A stretch of DNA of 64,000 nt from Leptolyngbya sp. FACHB-8 (GCF_014695575.1 NZ_JACJOO010000058.1:47319-111318); one strand, 5' to 3'. Positions 52,415-62,221 are shown, counted from the stretch's first letter. Program-made: numbers and translations. Notes: generated from the sequence alone by a model not told the origin.

Positions 52415-53359
52415 ATGGACATGCAGCGCCTCAAATCGATTCTTCCTTCCCTCGTCGGTGTTGCGTTACTCCTGGCATCAATCTGGGTGCTACATCGAGA
52501 ATTTCAGCACTACTCTATTGATGAAATTTGGCATCAGCTAACTAGAATCCCTAAACAACAGGTCGTAGTGGCGATCGCCCTTACCTGTCTCAATTTATTA
52601 GTATTTACCGGATACGATACCCTTTCGGTTTCTTATATCCACCATCCCTTACCCTATATCAAAACTGCTCTTGGTGCGCTGACCAGTATTCCCATTGGAA
52701 ATGCTCTTGGTTTTTCCTTATTAAGTGGAACGGCTGTTCGCTACCGGCTGTATAGCTCGTCAAATATTTCAACTCTTCAAATTGCTCAAATTGTTACCTT
52801 TTGCCACATTACATTCTGGTTAGGTTTGTTCGTCGTAGGGGGTATTTTTTTCGTCTGGCATCCCATTACGATTCCTCGAAACCTGATGCTGCCCTTTGTG
52901 GACACGCGCCCTCTCGGAGCGGCATTTCTAGGCCTGATTGGAGGCTATGGAATGTGGAACTGGATGAGTGGGCGATCGCTTTCTATCAGTAAATTTGTCA
53001 TTCCCCATATTTCCCCTCACTTGAGCCTACTTCAGACTCTTGTTGGTTCTTTGGATTGGGCGTTAGCTGCTAGTGTTTTCTATGCATTATTACCAGAAAC
53101 ATTACCAGAAACTGCTCACCTACCTTACCCAACATTTGTAGGGATTTACTTATTCGCTCAATTTGCGGGAGTTGTGAGTAATGTACCCGGTGGATTAGGG
53201 GTTTTTGAAACAGTCATGATATGGTTGCTGGCCAAATCTTTTTCATCAGCAACATTGCTCGGCACTTTGTTAGCCTATCGAGCTATTTACTATCTCCTGC
53301 CACTGATGATTGCTGTAATTCTGCTAGGCGCTTTTGAAGTAAAACAACGGCTCCGTTAA
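52415..53359 (+). CDS. YbhN/UPF0104-type membrane protein (MprF N-terminal flippase-like)
   Basis: The 314-residue membrane protein has about eight helices (LPSLVGVALLLASIWVLH, FTGYDTLSVSY, GALTSIPIGNALGF, GVVSNVPGGLGVFETVMIWLL). The GNALGFSLLSGTAVRYR and PGGLGVFE blocks are the conserved core of the lysyl-phosphatidylglycerol synthase transmembrane region family. In MprF this part moves the aminoacyl lipid to the outer leaflet. It lies 23 nt after the synthase-like gene and is the third gene of the set. ATG 52415 (MDMQRLK) chosen. Confidence 0.9.
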   Translation: MDMQRLKSILPSLVGVALLLASIWVLHREFQHYSIDEIWHQLTRIPKQQVVVAIALTCLNLLVFTGYDTLSVSYIHHPLPYIKTALGALTSIPIGNALGFSLLSGTAVRYRLYSSSNISTLQIAQIVTFCHITFWLGLFVVGGIFFVWHPITIPRNLMLPFVDTRPLGAAFLGLIGGYGMWNWMSGRSLSISKFVIPHISPHLSLLQTLVGSLDWALAASVFYALLPETLPETAHLPYPTFVGIYLFAQFAGVVSNVPGGLGVFETVMIWLLAKSFSSATLLGTLLAYRAIYYLLPLMIAVILLGAFEVKQRLR

Positions 53360-53541
53360 AGCTTATTTGAAGTTGATTTTCAGTAATGTTGTGCCTTTTG
53401 GAAAGCAAGAGATCCACTATTTTGGGCCTGATTTTAATTAGGCTTTCTGTGTGGATTGTTCTACGGCAAAGCCGCGCAACGATTCATGCAGGAAATCCAC
53501 TGATTGGAGCGATTGATCAAGAGGAAACAACAGCATCGACT

Positions 53542-54408
53542 TCACGCGGCCCAGCGATGAACCCAGTCGGCGATCGCCTCATTCACGACCTGCGGAAATT
53601 CCGCCATTAAGACATGCCCAGCTCCTGGTAGGTGAAGATGTTCGCTGTGGAGAAAGAGAGCAGCTAAATTTTCTCCCATGTCATAGGTAAAGGTGGGATC
53701 ATTTGCTCCGGTGATGACTAATGTTGGCACTTCATAGCAGTGTTTGGTTTGATGTTGTGCGAAGAAGTTGTAACCCCAAAAGATTTTTAGGGCCTGATAG
53801 GGCTCTCGTTCAACCGGAATTGGGCTTTCCTTAAAGAACTGTTGCACTGTCCCGTGGCGGTGGGTGCTTGTGAGTCGCGCAGCCCACGTTTGCAGCAGAG
53901 GCACTCGAAACGCATGCCTTCCACCGGAGTGCATGAATCGCATCAATGGTATTTCCCACCAGGGATCCAGCTCATGAGTTCCCCCTGCAATTAACACCAT
54001 TGCACTGGCCGAATGCCGCTGTGCCCATTCCAGCCCCAGGGGTACACCATAGCTGTGACAACAAAGAACTGGTCGATGAATCTGAAACCGATGCAGCAGA
54101 CGCTGCAAATCCCGCTGGTGCCGTCCGATGGAATAGCGCGGGTAGGGTTGCGAATCCCCATGCCCTGCCAGGTCGTACACTAATGCCTCATAGCCTTGCG
54201 CTTGCGCGAATTCGTATTGCGATCGCCAGTTAAATCGATTTCCCAATCCCCCATGCAGGAACACCCAGGCCGGCGATCGCCCACGCGTATGACATACCTG
54301 AAGCTCAACTCCCCGCCGTAGGTGAATCCGTTCTCCAGTCAGGCTGTTGTTGGGTGCCATATCTTTACTCGTTCTGCTTCCAAAGTAATGGATGAGTATG
54401 TCAGCCAT
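53542..54408 (-). CDS. Alpha/beta hydrolase
   Basis: 288 residues (about 272 if starting at Met17, MAPNNSLTGER). Canonical fold: oxyanion region FLHGGLGNRFNWR (about 50-62), nucleophile Ser in CCHSYGVPLG (about 118), acid Asp in GANDPTF (about 232) and His in GAGHVLM (about 260). No substrate-defining lid motif is recognised. It converges on the aminoacyl-lipid operon tail to tail. Function unknown. Confidence 0.87.
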   Translation of the reverse strand: MADILIHYFGSRTSKDMAPNNSLTGERIHLRRGVELQVCHTRGRSPAWVFLHGGLGNRFNWRSQYEFAQAQGYEALVYDLAGHGDSQPYPRYSIGRHQRDLQRLLHRFQIHRPVLCCHSYGVPLGLEWAQRHSASAMVLIAGGTHELDPWWEIPLMRFMHSGGRHAFRVPLLQTWAARLTSTHRHGTVQQFFKESPIPVEREPYQALKIFWGYNFFAQHQTKHCYEVPTLVITGANDPTFTYDMGENLAALFLHSEHLHLPGAGHVLMAEFPQVVNEAIADWVHRWAA

Positions 54409-54449
54409 ATAACAATCCAGTGGCGATCGCCTATGCTCACAAAAATGGC

Positions 54450-54486
54450 CAAAACAGAGCCCTCCTTAGCAAGAGCTCCGTTTTGG
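54450..54486. terminator. Terminator of the GH13 gene
   Basis: CCAAAACAGAGC and GCTCCGTTTTGG arms (one mismatch) surround a 13-nt loop. On the minus strand it lies shortly after the GH13 stop. Confidence 0.65.
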
Positions 54487-54511
54487 CTAGTTCCGTAAAG
54501 ATAGGGGCTGA

Positions 54512-56179
54512 CTAACGCAAGATATAAACCCGAGCCTCGTAACCCCGCAGGGAGCAGATCAGCTGGTCATCGTGCAACTCAACGGGGGTATCTTGAAGCC
54601 AATCATGCCAGACGTGGCCCTGTGGAATGTTGTGCACATGGTAATGATCACACTCCATATTCTTCAGGTTCAACACTACGACTACACAGGACTCCTCATT
54701 CCACCGCTGATAAGCCAACACCTGGTTGTCTGCATCCTCGTGGAAAAAATCAATATTCGAGTTTTGCAACGACGAGAACTGACGACGTAACGCAAAAAGC
54801 TTGCGGTAATAGGTCAGGAGATCCGCGTTGCGATCGCGCTCGATCAAAGACCAATCCAGCGGGTGTGGACTATTGGGAGTCATACTATTCACCTCCCCAA
54901 ATTCCTCACCCATCAAAATCATCGGCACCCCAACCGCCGTCATCAGCATTACAGCACCCAACTTAATTCGCTGGAAGGCATCGTCTTCGGAAAACCCCTG
55001 TTCTTTTAGGCTATCCAGTAAACGGGGGCGATCGTGGCTAGATAAATAGTGAACGGCTCCAGTCGTGCGATCGGGATAGTCATGCTGTGTCGGGTCTAGC
55101 AGCTCTTTCGCACGTTGAATATCAATTTCTTCCTCGCCTTTCAAATGAGGCGTTAAGAAGTAGTAAAACGTCTCTCGCCAACAGGCATCCAAAGCCCCTT
55201 CCGGCCGCACCACTTCTGGTGTGTCAGGAATGCGTTCACCAATGTTATAGAAAGGCTTCATGCTAGCCGCGAGTTTTGTCTGCTGGCAAACCCAATTCAT
55301 AAATTCGGGATTATCAATTTCCTTAACCGCATCAAACCGGATGCCGTCAATGTGATATTCCTCGATCCAATAACGCACCACGTCGCCCATCAGTTCCCAG
55401 GCTGGATGGCGATCGTACCGCTCATCATAGGTTTCGTAATTGAATTCGGGTCCCCAATAGTCTTCGGGGCGATCAGGATGATGGCGATCGTGGTAGTACC
55501 AGTAATCGCGGTCGATCGCTAATAAGGGGCTGTGGTCGGATGAGTGGTTGTAAAGCTGGTCAAGAATAACCCGAATACCACAACCATGGCAGGTATCAAT
55601 AAATCGCTTCAGGTCTTTTGTCGAACCGTACTTAGGATTTGGCGCAAAGAAGAAACTCGGCAAGTAGCCCCAGGACGCATCTTCGGGGGCTGCATTAACG
55701 GGCATCAATTCAATGGCATTAATCCCTAAACCACAAAGGTAATCGAGCTTCTCGATGACAGCTTCATACTGTCCTTTTGCTGAACAGTTTTCATCACCGC
55801 TCGAAAAGTCTGAAATGAATAGTTCGTAGATGATGAGTTGATTATTAGCGGGAAGTGGCTTATCGTCATGGGTCCAGACGTAATCATCGACAATACGCTG
55901 GCCATCCTTGATACGAATTACACTATTACAGCTATCAGGGTGTAATTCTCTTGCATAAGGATCATCAATCTCAACCCATTCATCAGGCTGGTGCGTCCAA
56001 CTGTTAGATTGCACTCTAAATTTATACTCGTAAGCACCGTCATCGAGTTTAACTGACGTGCGGTAGTAACCCTTGTCATCCTTCTCCATTGGAATCTCGT
56101 TCCAATCAGAAAAAGAACCAATCAATGAAACGGCTTTGTTGTTGGGTGCAAGCAGTTTGAACTCGATTTCGTTAGACAT
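54512..56179 (-). CDS. GH13 alpha-amylase family protein with CBM48-like domain
   Basis: 555 residues, acting on alpha-glucans such as glycogen. An N-terminal CBM48/E-set domain (about 4-90; SLIGSFSDWNEIPM) precedes the GH13 (beta/alpha)8 barrel (about 115-450). Catalytic residues are present: nucleophile Asp283 (IRFDAVKE), acid/base Glu315 (IGER) and the stabilising Asp383 (SHDRPR). QLYNHSSDH (about 208-216) is region I. The C-terminal beta-domain is about 470-555. Branching, debranching or trehalohydrolase-like specificity cannot be fixed; the CBM48 and short length suggest isoamylase/MTHase-related. Cytoplasmic, no signal peptide. Confidence 0.93.
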   Translation of the reverse strand: MSNEIEFKLLAPNNKAVSLIGSFSDWNEIPMEKDDKGYYRTSVKLDDGAYEYKFRVQSNSWTHQPDEWVEIDDPYARELHPDSCNSVIRIKDGQRIVDDYVWTHDDKPLPANNQLIIYELFISDFSSGDENCSAKGQYEAVIEKLDYLCGLGINAIELMPVNAAPEDASWGYLPSFFFAPNPKYGSTKDLKRFIDTCHGCGIRVILDQLYNHSSDHSPLLAIDRDYWYYHDRHHPDRPEDYWGPEFNYETYDERYDRHPAWELMGDVVRYWIEEYHIDGIRFDAVKEIDNPEFMNWVCQQTKLAASMKPFYNIGERIPDTPEVVRPEGALDACWRETFYYFLTPHLKGEEEIDIQRAKELLDPTQHDYPDRTTGAVHYLSSHDRPRLLDSLKEQGFSEDDAFQRIKLGAVMLMTAVGVPMILMGEEFGEVNSMTPNSPHPLDWSLIERDRNADLLTYYRKLFALRRQFSSLQNSNIDFFHEDADNQVLAYQRWNEESCVVVVLNLKNMECDHYHVHNIPQGHVWHDWLQDTPVELHDDQLICSLRGYEARVYILR

Positions 56180-57196
56180 ATCACGCCTTTAAGTGTTGGT
56201 AAATGCCTGACTTGAACTCAGGCATAAATATCGGTGCTCTGAAAAACGACCACAATATGTTTTTTCAGAGGCATTCAACTTCACAGCTCGGTATTAACCT
56301 CCGATTTCTAGCCATTTCTTGTCCGGATGCAAACCGTACCCAGTCCTAAAATTGCTGGACGAAAGAACTCTGCTCCCCTAATGAAGTCTTTTCTTGAGGA
56401 ACAGTGCCTTCCTCAAACGCCTTTGATAAGAGGATAGGGTGAGGAGAAGAGAGGGTAGCGATCGCCCTACTTCTTTTCTAATTCATTAAGCGGATGAACA
56501 AATACCCCCCCACGCCTGTCACCTTAAAACCATTTATCAGCCCAATTAGCAAGCTAATGGATTGATCGAAGTGCAAGTCTTAAAAAGTCCTTGATACTAT
56601 GCTTGATCCTAAAGAATGAGCCCGCTTTTCTCCGTCACGCATTGGATAGAAAAATGGCTATCAATGCTCCATCTTGTGAAGGATCTGTAGACTATATACT
56701 CTATATAGCTTGGGATGCTAAGGATATAAATTAGAGCCACGATGGAACAAAGTTTGAGAGGAATCGGTCTTTAAAGAGCTGCGGCTTTTCGCATCAGCAA
56801 TTTAATCTAGGATCACTTAAGTTGGTGCTTGCAATTAAACATAAGACCCAAAGGGTTATGCAGTCTGCTTTATGGCTGTACGGCCATTTACGTTCTGTGT
56901 TTAATGAGCCTGAGCGACTGACCTAAAACTGAGAATACATTTTTAAGAATTCGTTTTGTTTATTACCTTGAAGCGTAATTCTAAGTCTACTGAAACGTTT
57001 TTTTTCGCACTTCATGTACAAAAAAACAATCTTAAGAATAGGCCCTAAACGCACAAAGTGACTGGCAATTGATTAATACTTTTCTTCTCATAAACCAAAG
57101 AACTTTAAATTCCAATCGTAAAGACCCAAACCCTAACTATGTCGTTGCGAAAGCAAAGTTAAGGTCTGGGTTTTAGCAAATACGAATACTACTCCC
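56180..57196. other. 1-kb region without a recognised gene
   Basis: I find no open frame above about 15 codons with a start and ribosome site. It contains an inverted repeat TGCCTGA..TCAGGCA (about 56206-56225) and AACGTTTTTTTTCGCACTTC...AAAAAAAC (56996-57031). It includes the GH13 promoter region at its left edge and a family G hairpin at its right. The AT-rich sequence TATATACTCTATATAGC (about 56692-56709) looks promoter-like. A small RNA gene is possible. Confidence 0.4.
57124..57172. repeat. Family G hairpin, diverged
   Basis: ACCCAAACCCTAACT and AGTTAAGGTCTGGGTTT pair with mismatches. It sits 3' of htpX and may end its transcript. Confidence 0.5.
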
Positions 57197-58060
57197 CTAG
57201 CGCTGACCGACCAATTCCCGTTCAACATTCAGCAGGTTTTCAACCCGAGCCTCTGTTGAGGGATGTGTTGAAAACAGGTTGCTGAACGTTTGCTTGGGTA
57301 CTGCATTCATAATCAGCAGGGGCTCGAAAGCTGGGTTTGTCGCCATAGGCATTTGTCGGGCTGCTGCATCCAATCGGCGCAGGGCGTTGGCCAATGCTCG
57401 GGGCTTGCCTGTAATACGCGCTGCGCTAGCATCCGCCTCAAACTCACGGGTACGAGAAATTGCCATTTGAATAACGGTTGCCGCAAGAGGAGCCAGAATA
57501 ATAGTTGCCAGAGCACTAATGGCATTACTTCCCTCACGATCGTCTCGACCACCATAGCCACCAAACATCATGCCAAATTGCAGCATCTGCGCTAAATAGG
57601 AGATTGCCCCGGCCACCGTCGCTGCTACAGCTTGGGTCAGAGTGTCACGGTTTTTAATGTGACTCAGTTCGTGGGCAATGACCCCTTCCAGCTCATCAGC
57701 CGGAAGCATTTGCAGAATGCCCTGGGTCACAGCAACAGCGGCATGCTGCGGATCACGACCCGTCGCAAATGCATTTGCCCCAGCAGTTGGAATAATATAA
57801 ACCGCCGGCATTGGCAGGTCGGCCTTCTGAGCCAGCTTTTCTACCATGGCGTATAACTGCGGAGCCTCGGCTCGGCTCACTGGTTGCGCTCCATAAGCGG
57901 CCAGAGCAATTTTGTCGGACGAGAACCAGGAAAAGAAATTCATCCCCCCGGCCATGACCAACCCAATCAAGGCTCCACCCGAACCTCCCAGTAGATACCC
58001 GATCGCCACAAGTAAACCACTGAGTAGCCCTAGCAAACTTACAGTTTTGATCTGATTCAT
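57197..58060 (-). CDS. htpX: Zinc metalloprotease HtpX (M48)
   Basis: Membrane-bound quality-control protease for misfolded membrane proteins. The 287 residues have two N-terminal helices (about 9-40), the catalytic HELSHIKNRD (about 130-139) with zinc His ligands, the later EFEADASA (Glu third ligand, about 205-212), and two further hydrophobic segments (about 145-165 and 180-200). Gly-rich FGGYGGRDDR loop. Full length. ATG 58060. Confidence 0.95.
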   Translation of the reverse strand: MNQIKTVSLLGLLSGLLVAIGYLLGGSGGALIGLVMAGGMNFFSWFSSDKIALAAYGAQPVSRAEAPQLYAMVEKLAQKADLPMPAVYIIPTAGANAFATGRDPQHAAVAVTQGILQMLPADELEGVIAHELSHIKNRDTLTQAVAATVAGAISYLAQMLQFGMMFGGYGGRDDREGSNAISALATIILAPLAATVIQMAISRTREFEADASAARITGKPRALANALRRLDAAARQMPMATNPAFEPLLIMNAVPKQTFSNLFSTHPSTEARVENLLNVERELVGQR

Positions 58061-58491
58061 AATTCGTTCCTCCGTCAGGACGTTACCCCGCAGGGAATGA
58101 TGGAGAAATTTTTGTTGATTTCAACCACAAAAATTTCTGAATCAAGGACCCACTTAGGGAAAGATAACGATCGCATTCCAGGCCAGTTCGGGAGAGTTCG
58201 ATTGAGGCCAGTGCTGCTTCAAACTGGTTTTAGCCCAGTATTTCAGCAAGTCTGGGGCGATCGCAGAACTTATCACAACTATCTGTGTTACGTTTCTTCA
58301 TAAATTCTAAAACCCTCACCCCGCTTTCCCTATACCGGACAGGCGCACTCAACCGTACGGCTTCCCACACCTCCTTGCTCGCAAACAAAAACCTTCCTCT
58401 CCAACAAGCTACGCCTCCAGCCCCGTCTGCCCCTGCGCCCCCCTGCCTCGTATAATAAGCAACGTCGCCACTTCCACTCGCTCACTCACTT
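58061..58491. other. Upstream region of htpX and of the ABC ATPase
   Basis: It contains an inverted repeat AAATTTTTGT/ACAAAAATTT (58104-58138) and divergent promoters presumably. No gene found. Confidence 0.4.
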
Positions 58492-60165
58492 ATGACCAAT
58501 GCCCTGTTCCACATTGAGCATTTACGTGTGGCCTATCCGCACCAGCGAGGGCAGGCCGCTGCGAATGGTGAGGCAACTATTCAATGGGCTGTGGATGATG
58601 TGACCTTAACGCTCAATCCCGGAGAGCGGCTAGGCCTGGTTGGCGAATCGGGTTGCGGTAAGTCGACTTTAGGACGAGCGGCCATGCGGTTGCTTCCATC
58701 CTCCAGCCAGGTGGAAGGGCACGTTCTGTTCAACGGTCAATCGGTCTTTGACCTATCTCCGGCAGAGCTTCGCAAGTTTCGGGGAGAAGCGGTATCTATC
58801 GTCTTCCAGGACCCAATGACTCGATTGGATCCATTGATGACCATCGGCGAGCATTGTTTGGAAACCCTACAGGCGCACCAACCTGAACTTTCTAAGGAAG
58901 AAGCCAAGACCAAGGCGATCGCCACGCTAGAAGCCGTGAAAATTCCAGCCAACCGCTGGAGCCAGTTTCCTCATGAGTTTAGTGGGGGGATGCGGCAACG
59001 GGTGGCGATCGCCCTCGCCCTTCTGCTCAATCCCAAACTCATCGTCGCTGACGAGCCAACCACCAGCCTGGATGTCACTGTCGCTGCCCAAATCTTGAAG
59101 GAGCTGACCCGACTCTGCCAGGAGCGCAATATGGGATTGGTCCTGATTTCCCATGATTTGGCATTAGTGGGGGAATATTGCGATCGCATCGCCGTCATGT
59201 ACCAGGGCAAAGTGGTCGAAACCGGCAATACCCAGGACATCCTCAAAAACCCTCAGCATTCCTACACTCAAATGCTGTTGCAAGCGGCTCTCCGCATCCA
59301 TGTGGATGATCCCCTCGCTCGGGCAGCAGCAGAAGCTGCACCTGCCCCCCTACTGCGGCTGGATAACCTGCGGAAGCACTATATGCTGGAGCAAAATTTC
59401 GTCGCCCGACTGCTAAACCGCCAACCCGAAAACGTCATTAAAGCTGTAGACGACATCAACTTAGATCTCTACCCCGGAGAAATCTTTGGGCTCGTGGGTG
59501 AATCGGGCTGTGGCAAAAGCACCCTCTCGCGTACTATCCTGCAACTCATCCCTCCCACCGCAGGCCGTATTAACTTCCTCGGCAAAGATATCACGGGCCT
59601 ACCCCGCACTGAGCTGCAAGCCCAGCGGCGGCAAATGCAGATGGTTTTTCAAGATCCTCACGCGTGCCTCAATCCGTTGATGACTGTGGGCGATAGCATT
59701 GCTGATCCCCTACTGATTCATGGGTTAGCCACTCTGGATGCAGCCCGCGAGCAGGTGAAAGCCATGCTGGAACGAGTTGGGCTGACTCCGGTCGAGGATT
59801 ATTACAACCGTTATCCTGGAGATCTATCCGGAGGCCAGCAACAGCGCGTGGCGATCGCCCGTGCCCTCATCACTCGCCCCAAGCTACTGATTTGTGATGA
59901 ACCCGTCAGTATGCTGGATGCCAGTGTGCAGGCCCAGGTATTAGACCTGATGTTAGAACTCAAGCAGGAATTTGACCTGACCTATCTGTTCATTACCCAC
60001 GACCTTTGGTTAGCACGGTTTTTGTGCGATCGCATCGCCGTTATGAACGCTGGGAAAATTGTGGAATTGGGAACCACCGAGCAAATTTTTAACCATCCCC
60101 AGCACCCTTACACCCAAACCCTTCTCCAAGCCGCCCCTCTGCTGGCTCACCCACCAGCCATCTAG
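58492..60165 (+). CDS. Fused peptide-ABC transporter ATPase (DppD-DppF type)
   Basis: 557 residues with two complete ATPase domains, energising import of oligopeptides or nickel/glutathione-type substrates. Domain 1: Walker [10 protein letters not shown] (51-59), signature [14 protein letters not shown], Walker [14 protein letters not shown]. Domain 2 (from about 285): Walker [10 protein letters not shown] (about 336), signature [14 protein letters not shown], Walker [14 protein letters not shown]. Each ends with the oligopeptide-type tail ([24 protein letters not shown]). The matching permeases and binding protein are not next to it. It uses ATG 58492 in ...TTATGACC. Confidence 0.95.
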   Translation: MTNALFHIEHLRVAYPHQRGQAAANGEATIQWAVDDVTLTLNPGERLGLVGESGCGKSTLGRAAMRLLPSSSQVEGHVLFNGQSVFDLSPAELRKFRGEAVSIVFQDPMTRLDPLMTIGEHCLETLQAHQPELSKEEAKTKAIATLEAVKIPANRWSQFPHEFSGGMRQRVAIALALLLNPKLIVADEPTTSLDVTVAAQILKELTRLCQERNMGLVLISHDLALVGEYCDRIAVMYQGKVVETGNTQDILKNPQHSYTQMLLQAALRIHVDDPLARAAAEAAPAPLLRLDNLRKHYMLEQNFVARLLNRQPENVIKAVDDINLDLYPGEIFGLVGESGCGKSTLSRTILQLIPPTAGRINFLGKDITGLPRTELQAQRRQMQMVFQDPHACLNPLMTVGDSIADPLLIHGLATLDAAREQVKAMLERVGLTPVEDYYNRYPGDLSGGQQQRVAIARALITRPKLLICDEPVSMLDASVQAQVLDLMLELKQEFDLTYLFITHDLWLARFLCDRIAVMNAGKIVELGTTEQIFNHPQHPYTQTLLQAAPLLAHPPAI

Positions 60166-60510
60166 TTTCAGGTAGCGTCATGATGGGGTGAAGTGTTTTG
60201 CACTCCGAACCGTCAAGCCTACGTTGATTTCTATCGTGTAGGAGTAGCGGAGGGGTAAATAATTTTCATCAGAGCGCACAAAACCTTGTCCCGCCTTAGG
60301 AAACCGTCCCAGGGCGAGAAACATAGGTCAAATCAATTTGATAGTATTCTTGTTGACGTTTTTAACCGTATTGTTCGGTGTAAACCTCAATATCGGGTCG
60401 AATTTCGGCGTTAGCGGGGGTTAGTCCGTCAAACCCACCGCCCGCTATCGAGTTCAACTGCATTATCCACCTTCGCTATCCCTGTCGATAAGGGGAAATC
60501 AGAACAATCA
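60166..60510. other. Gap between the ABC ATPase gene and aar
   Basis: The 345 bp contain no supported gene. GAGGGGTAAATAATTTTC and TAGTATTCTTGTTGAC are AT-rich promoter-like stretches, and the segment before aar holds GGGG at about 60491. No ADO gene is present here. Confidence 0.35.
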
Positions 60511-61536
60511 ATGTTTGGTTTAATTGGTCATCTCACAAGTCTAGAACACGCCCAGTCTGTCGCCCGCGAGCTGGGTTACCCTGAGTACGCCGATCAGGGG
60601 CTCGATTTCTGGTGTAGCGCCCCTCCGCAAACCGTCGATCACATTCGAGTCAAAAGCGTCACTGGGCAGGAAATTGAAGGTCAATACGTTGAGTCCTGCT
60701 TTTTACCCGAAATGCTCGCCACCCGGCGCATTAAGGCCGCCACTCGCAAAATCATTAATGCGATGGCCCACGCTCAGAAGCACGGCATTGATATTACAGC
60801 GTTAGGGGGCTTCTCCTCGATTATTTTCGAAAACTTTAACCTGTCTCAAATTCCACAGGTACGTAATATCACCCTGGATTTCAACCGATTTACTACGGGT
60901 AACACCCACACGGCTTATATTATCTGCCGTCAGGTCGAGCAGGCCTCGAAGCAACTGGGTATCAATCTTTCCGAAGCAACTGTAGCTGTCTGTGGAGCTA
61001 CAGGGGATATCGGTAGTGCCGTCTGCCGCTGGCTAAACGAGCGCACTGATACCAAAGAATTGCTGCTGATTGCCCGTAACCAGGAGCGATTGCAAAACTT
61101 GCAAGAGGAGTTGGGGCGAGGCAAGATTATGCCGCTTGAAGAAGCGCTTCCTCATGCCGATATTGTTGTATGGGTCGCCAGCATGCCCAAAGGGATGGAG
61201 ATCGATTTCGACAGTCTTAAGCAGCCTTGCTTGATGATTGATGGCGGCTATCCCAAGAACATGGCGAGCCAGATTCAGCATTCTGGCGTTTACGTTCTCA
61301 ACGGCGGAATTGTAGAGCATTCCCTCGACATCGAGTGGAAAATCATGGACATCGTGAATATGGATGCCCCCGCTCGTCAGCTCTTTGCCTGCTTCGCAGA
61401 ATCGATGCTGTTAGAGTTCGAGAAGCTGTACACCAACTTCTCCTGGGGCCGCAACCAGATCACGCTGGATAAAATGGACCTTATCGGTAAAGTGTCCCTG
61501 AAGCACGGCTTCCAGCCATTGCTTCTACCTTCCTAG
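60511..61536 (+). CDS. aar: Long-chain acyl-[acyl-carrier-protein] reductase
   Basis: AAR reduces fatty acyl-ACP to the fatty aldehyde that is converted to alkanes by aldehyde deformylating oxygenase (ADO). The 341-residue protein matches the family throughout: [18 protein letters not shown](P)H-binding [10 protein letters not shown] (162-171) and active-site Cys294 in [10 protein letters not shown]. Its length matches known AARs. In most cyanobacteria the ado gene lies immediately upstream, but here the neighbour is an unrelated ABC ATPase 345 bp away. Four sRNA-like units follow. Confidence 0.96.
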   Translation: MFGLIGHLTSLEHAQSVARELGYPEYADQGLDFWCSAPPQTVDHIRVKSVTGQEIEGQYVESCFLPEMLATRRIKAATRKIINAMAHAQKHGIDITALGGFSSIIFENFNLSQIPQVRNITLDFNRFTTGNTHTAYIICRQVEQASKQLGINLSEATVAVCGATGDIGSAVCRWLNERTDTKELLLIARNQERLQNLQEELGRGKIMPLEEALPHADIVVWVASMPKGMEIDFDSLKQPCLMIDGGYPKNMASQIQHSGVYVLNGGIVEHSLDIEWKIMDIVNMDAPARQLFACFAESMLLEFEKLYTNFSWGRNQITLDKMDLIGKVSLKHGFQPLLLPS

Positions 61537-61588
61537 TGGCTATAGATTGCGCCTTGTTCGAACTCATCTGTCGTGATTTTGTGCAAAC

Positions 61589-61684
61589 TGTCCTGATGGC
61601 ATCTCCTCGTCTAAGAAGAGTGGAATGGTAGATGCACCCTGATTCAAAGCTCCTGGTTTCGCGGCCAGGGGCTTTCTTTTTTCT
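61589..61684 (+). ncRNA. Tandem sRNA-like unit A
   Basis: About 95 nt: TGTCCTGATGGCATC start, a 5' stem GCATCT...AGATGC closing an imperfect CTCCTC/GAAGAG hairpin, the shared core AAGAGTGGAATGGTAGATGC followed by ACCCTGATTCAAA, then a terminator CTCCTGGTTTCGCGGCCAGG plus a T-run. The most diverged of the four in its terminator. Confidence 0.7.
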
Positions 61685-61717
61685 GATTTTTCCTGGGGGA
61701 AGATTTATGCAACTTAA

Positions 61718-61769
61718 GTTTGCCTATGCTTGATGATGTGAGGCCACATCACCAAGCATAGGTTGATTT
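61718..61769. repeat. Palindromic spacer between units A and B
   Basis: CCTATGCTTG and CAAGCATAGG arms with GATGTG/CACATC inside. It interrupts AACTTAAGTTT-like sequence that also occurs before unit D. Confidence 0.8.
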
Positions 61770-61810
61770 CCATTCTGCAATGCCGGGGCGTTGCCCAAAA
61801 AATTACGGGA

Positions 61811-61905
61811 GTGTCCTGATAGCAGCTGCCTGCTTAGGAAGAGTGGAATGGTAGATGCACCCTGATTCAAAGCCCCTGGTTTCGCGGCCAGGGGTTTTCT
61901 TTTTG
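61811..61905 (+). ncRNA. Tandem sRNA-like unit B
   Basis: The 5' part is variable (TGTCCTGATAGCAGCTGCCTG), then AAGAGTGGAATGGTAGATGC and ACCCTGATTCAAA as in the other units, then a perfect terminator GCCCCTGG...CCAGGGG with TTTTCTTTTT. Confidence 0.75.
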
Positions 61906-61915
61906 CTATATTTTT

Positions 61916-61996
61916 CGCGGCACACGCCAAAACGGCATTTTCGAGGGGCACGCTTCAAGCGTATCCCTCGAAAATTGCTCTTAATCCGAACTCAAG
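61916..61996. repeat. Family C remnant between units B and C
   Basis: CATTTTCGAGGGGCACGCTT.. / AAGCGTATCCCTCGAAAATTG hairpin and AATCCGAACTCAAG on the right resemble half of a family C element. Confidence 0.55.
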
Positions 61997-62030
61997 TGAA
62001 GTACAACTTTCTCGTCAAAAAAGGTATGAC

Positions 62031-62126
62031 AGTGTCCTGATAACATCCAGTCTCCCTGGAAGAGTGGAATGGTAGATGCACCCTGATTCAAACCCCTGGT
62101 TTCGCGGCCAGGGGTTTTCTTTTTTC
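62031..62126 (+). ncRNA. Tandem sRNA-like unit C
   Basis: Nearly identical to unit D. TATGAC (62024-62029) just before is a possible -10 box, shared with unit D. 5' hairpin CCAG/CTGG, core AAGAGTGGAATGGTAGATGC + ACCCTGATTCAAA, and terminator CCCCTGG...CCAGGGG with TTTTCTTTTTT. Confidence 0.78.
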
Positions 62127-62127
62127 T

Positions 62128-62221
62128 ATAGCAATGTGCAAGTGCGTTAAGTACAGCAACGGTGGTGTGGGGCACGAAGTGCCCCACACCACCGTACTTA
62201 ATCAACCCGCACAGCGCTATA
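62128..62221. repeat. Family D repeat between units C and D
   Basis: Ends AGCAATGTGC and GCACAGCGCTAT. The perfect hairpin GGTGGTGTGGGGCAC/GAA/complement forms its centre. The inverse complement matches 20457-20520, except that the hairpin is missing there. Confidence 0.8.

Noticed and set aside
53386..53610. 74-residue frame after the YbhN-like gene
   Set aside because: It overlaps the 3' end of the opposite-strand hydrolase, has no ribosome site and no family likeness.
61589..61684. Unit A as a known sRNA (e.g. Yfr-type or NsiR1)
   Set aside because: I could not match its core to any sRNA I remember with confidence, so no name was given.
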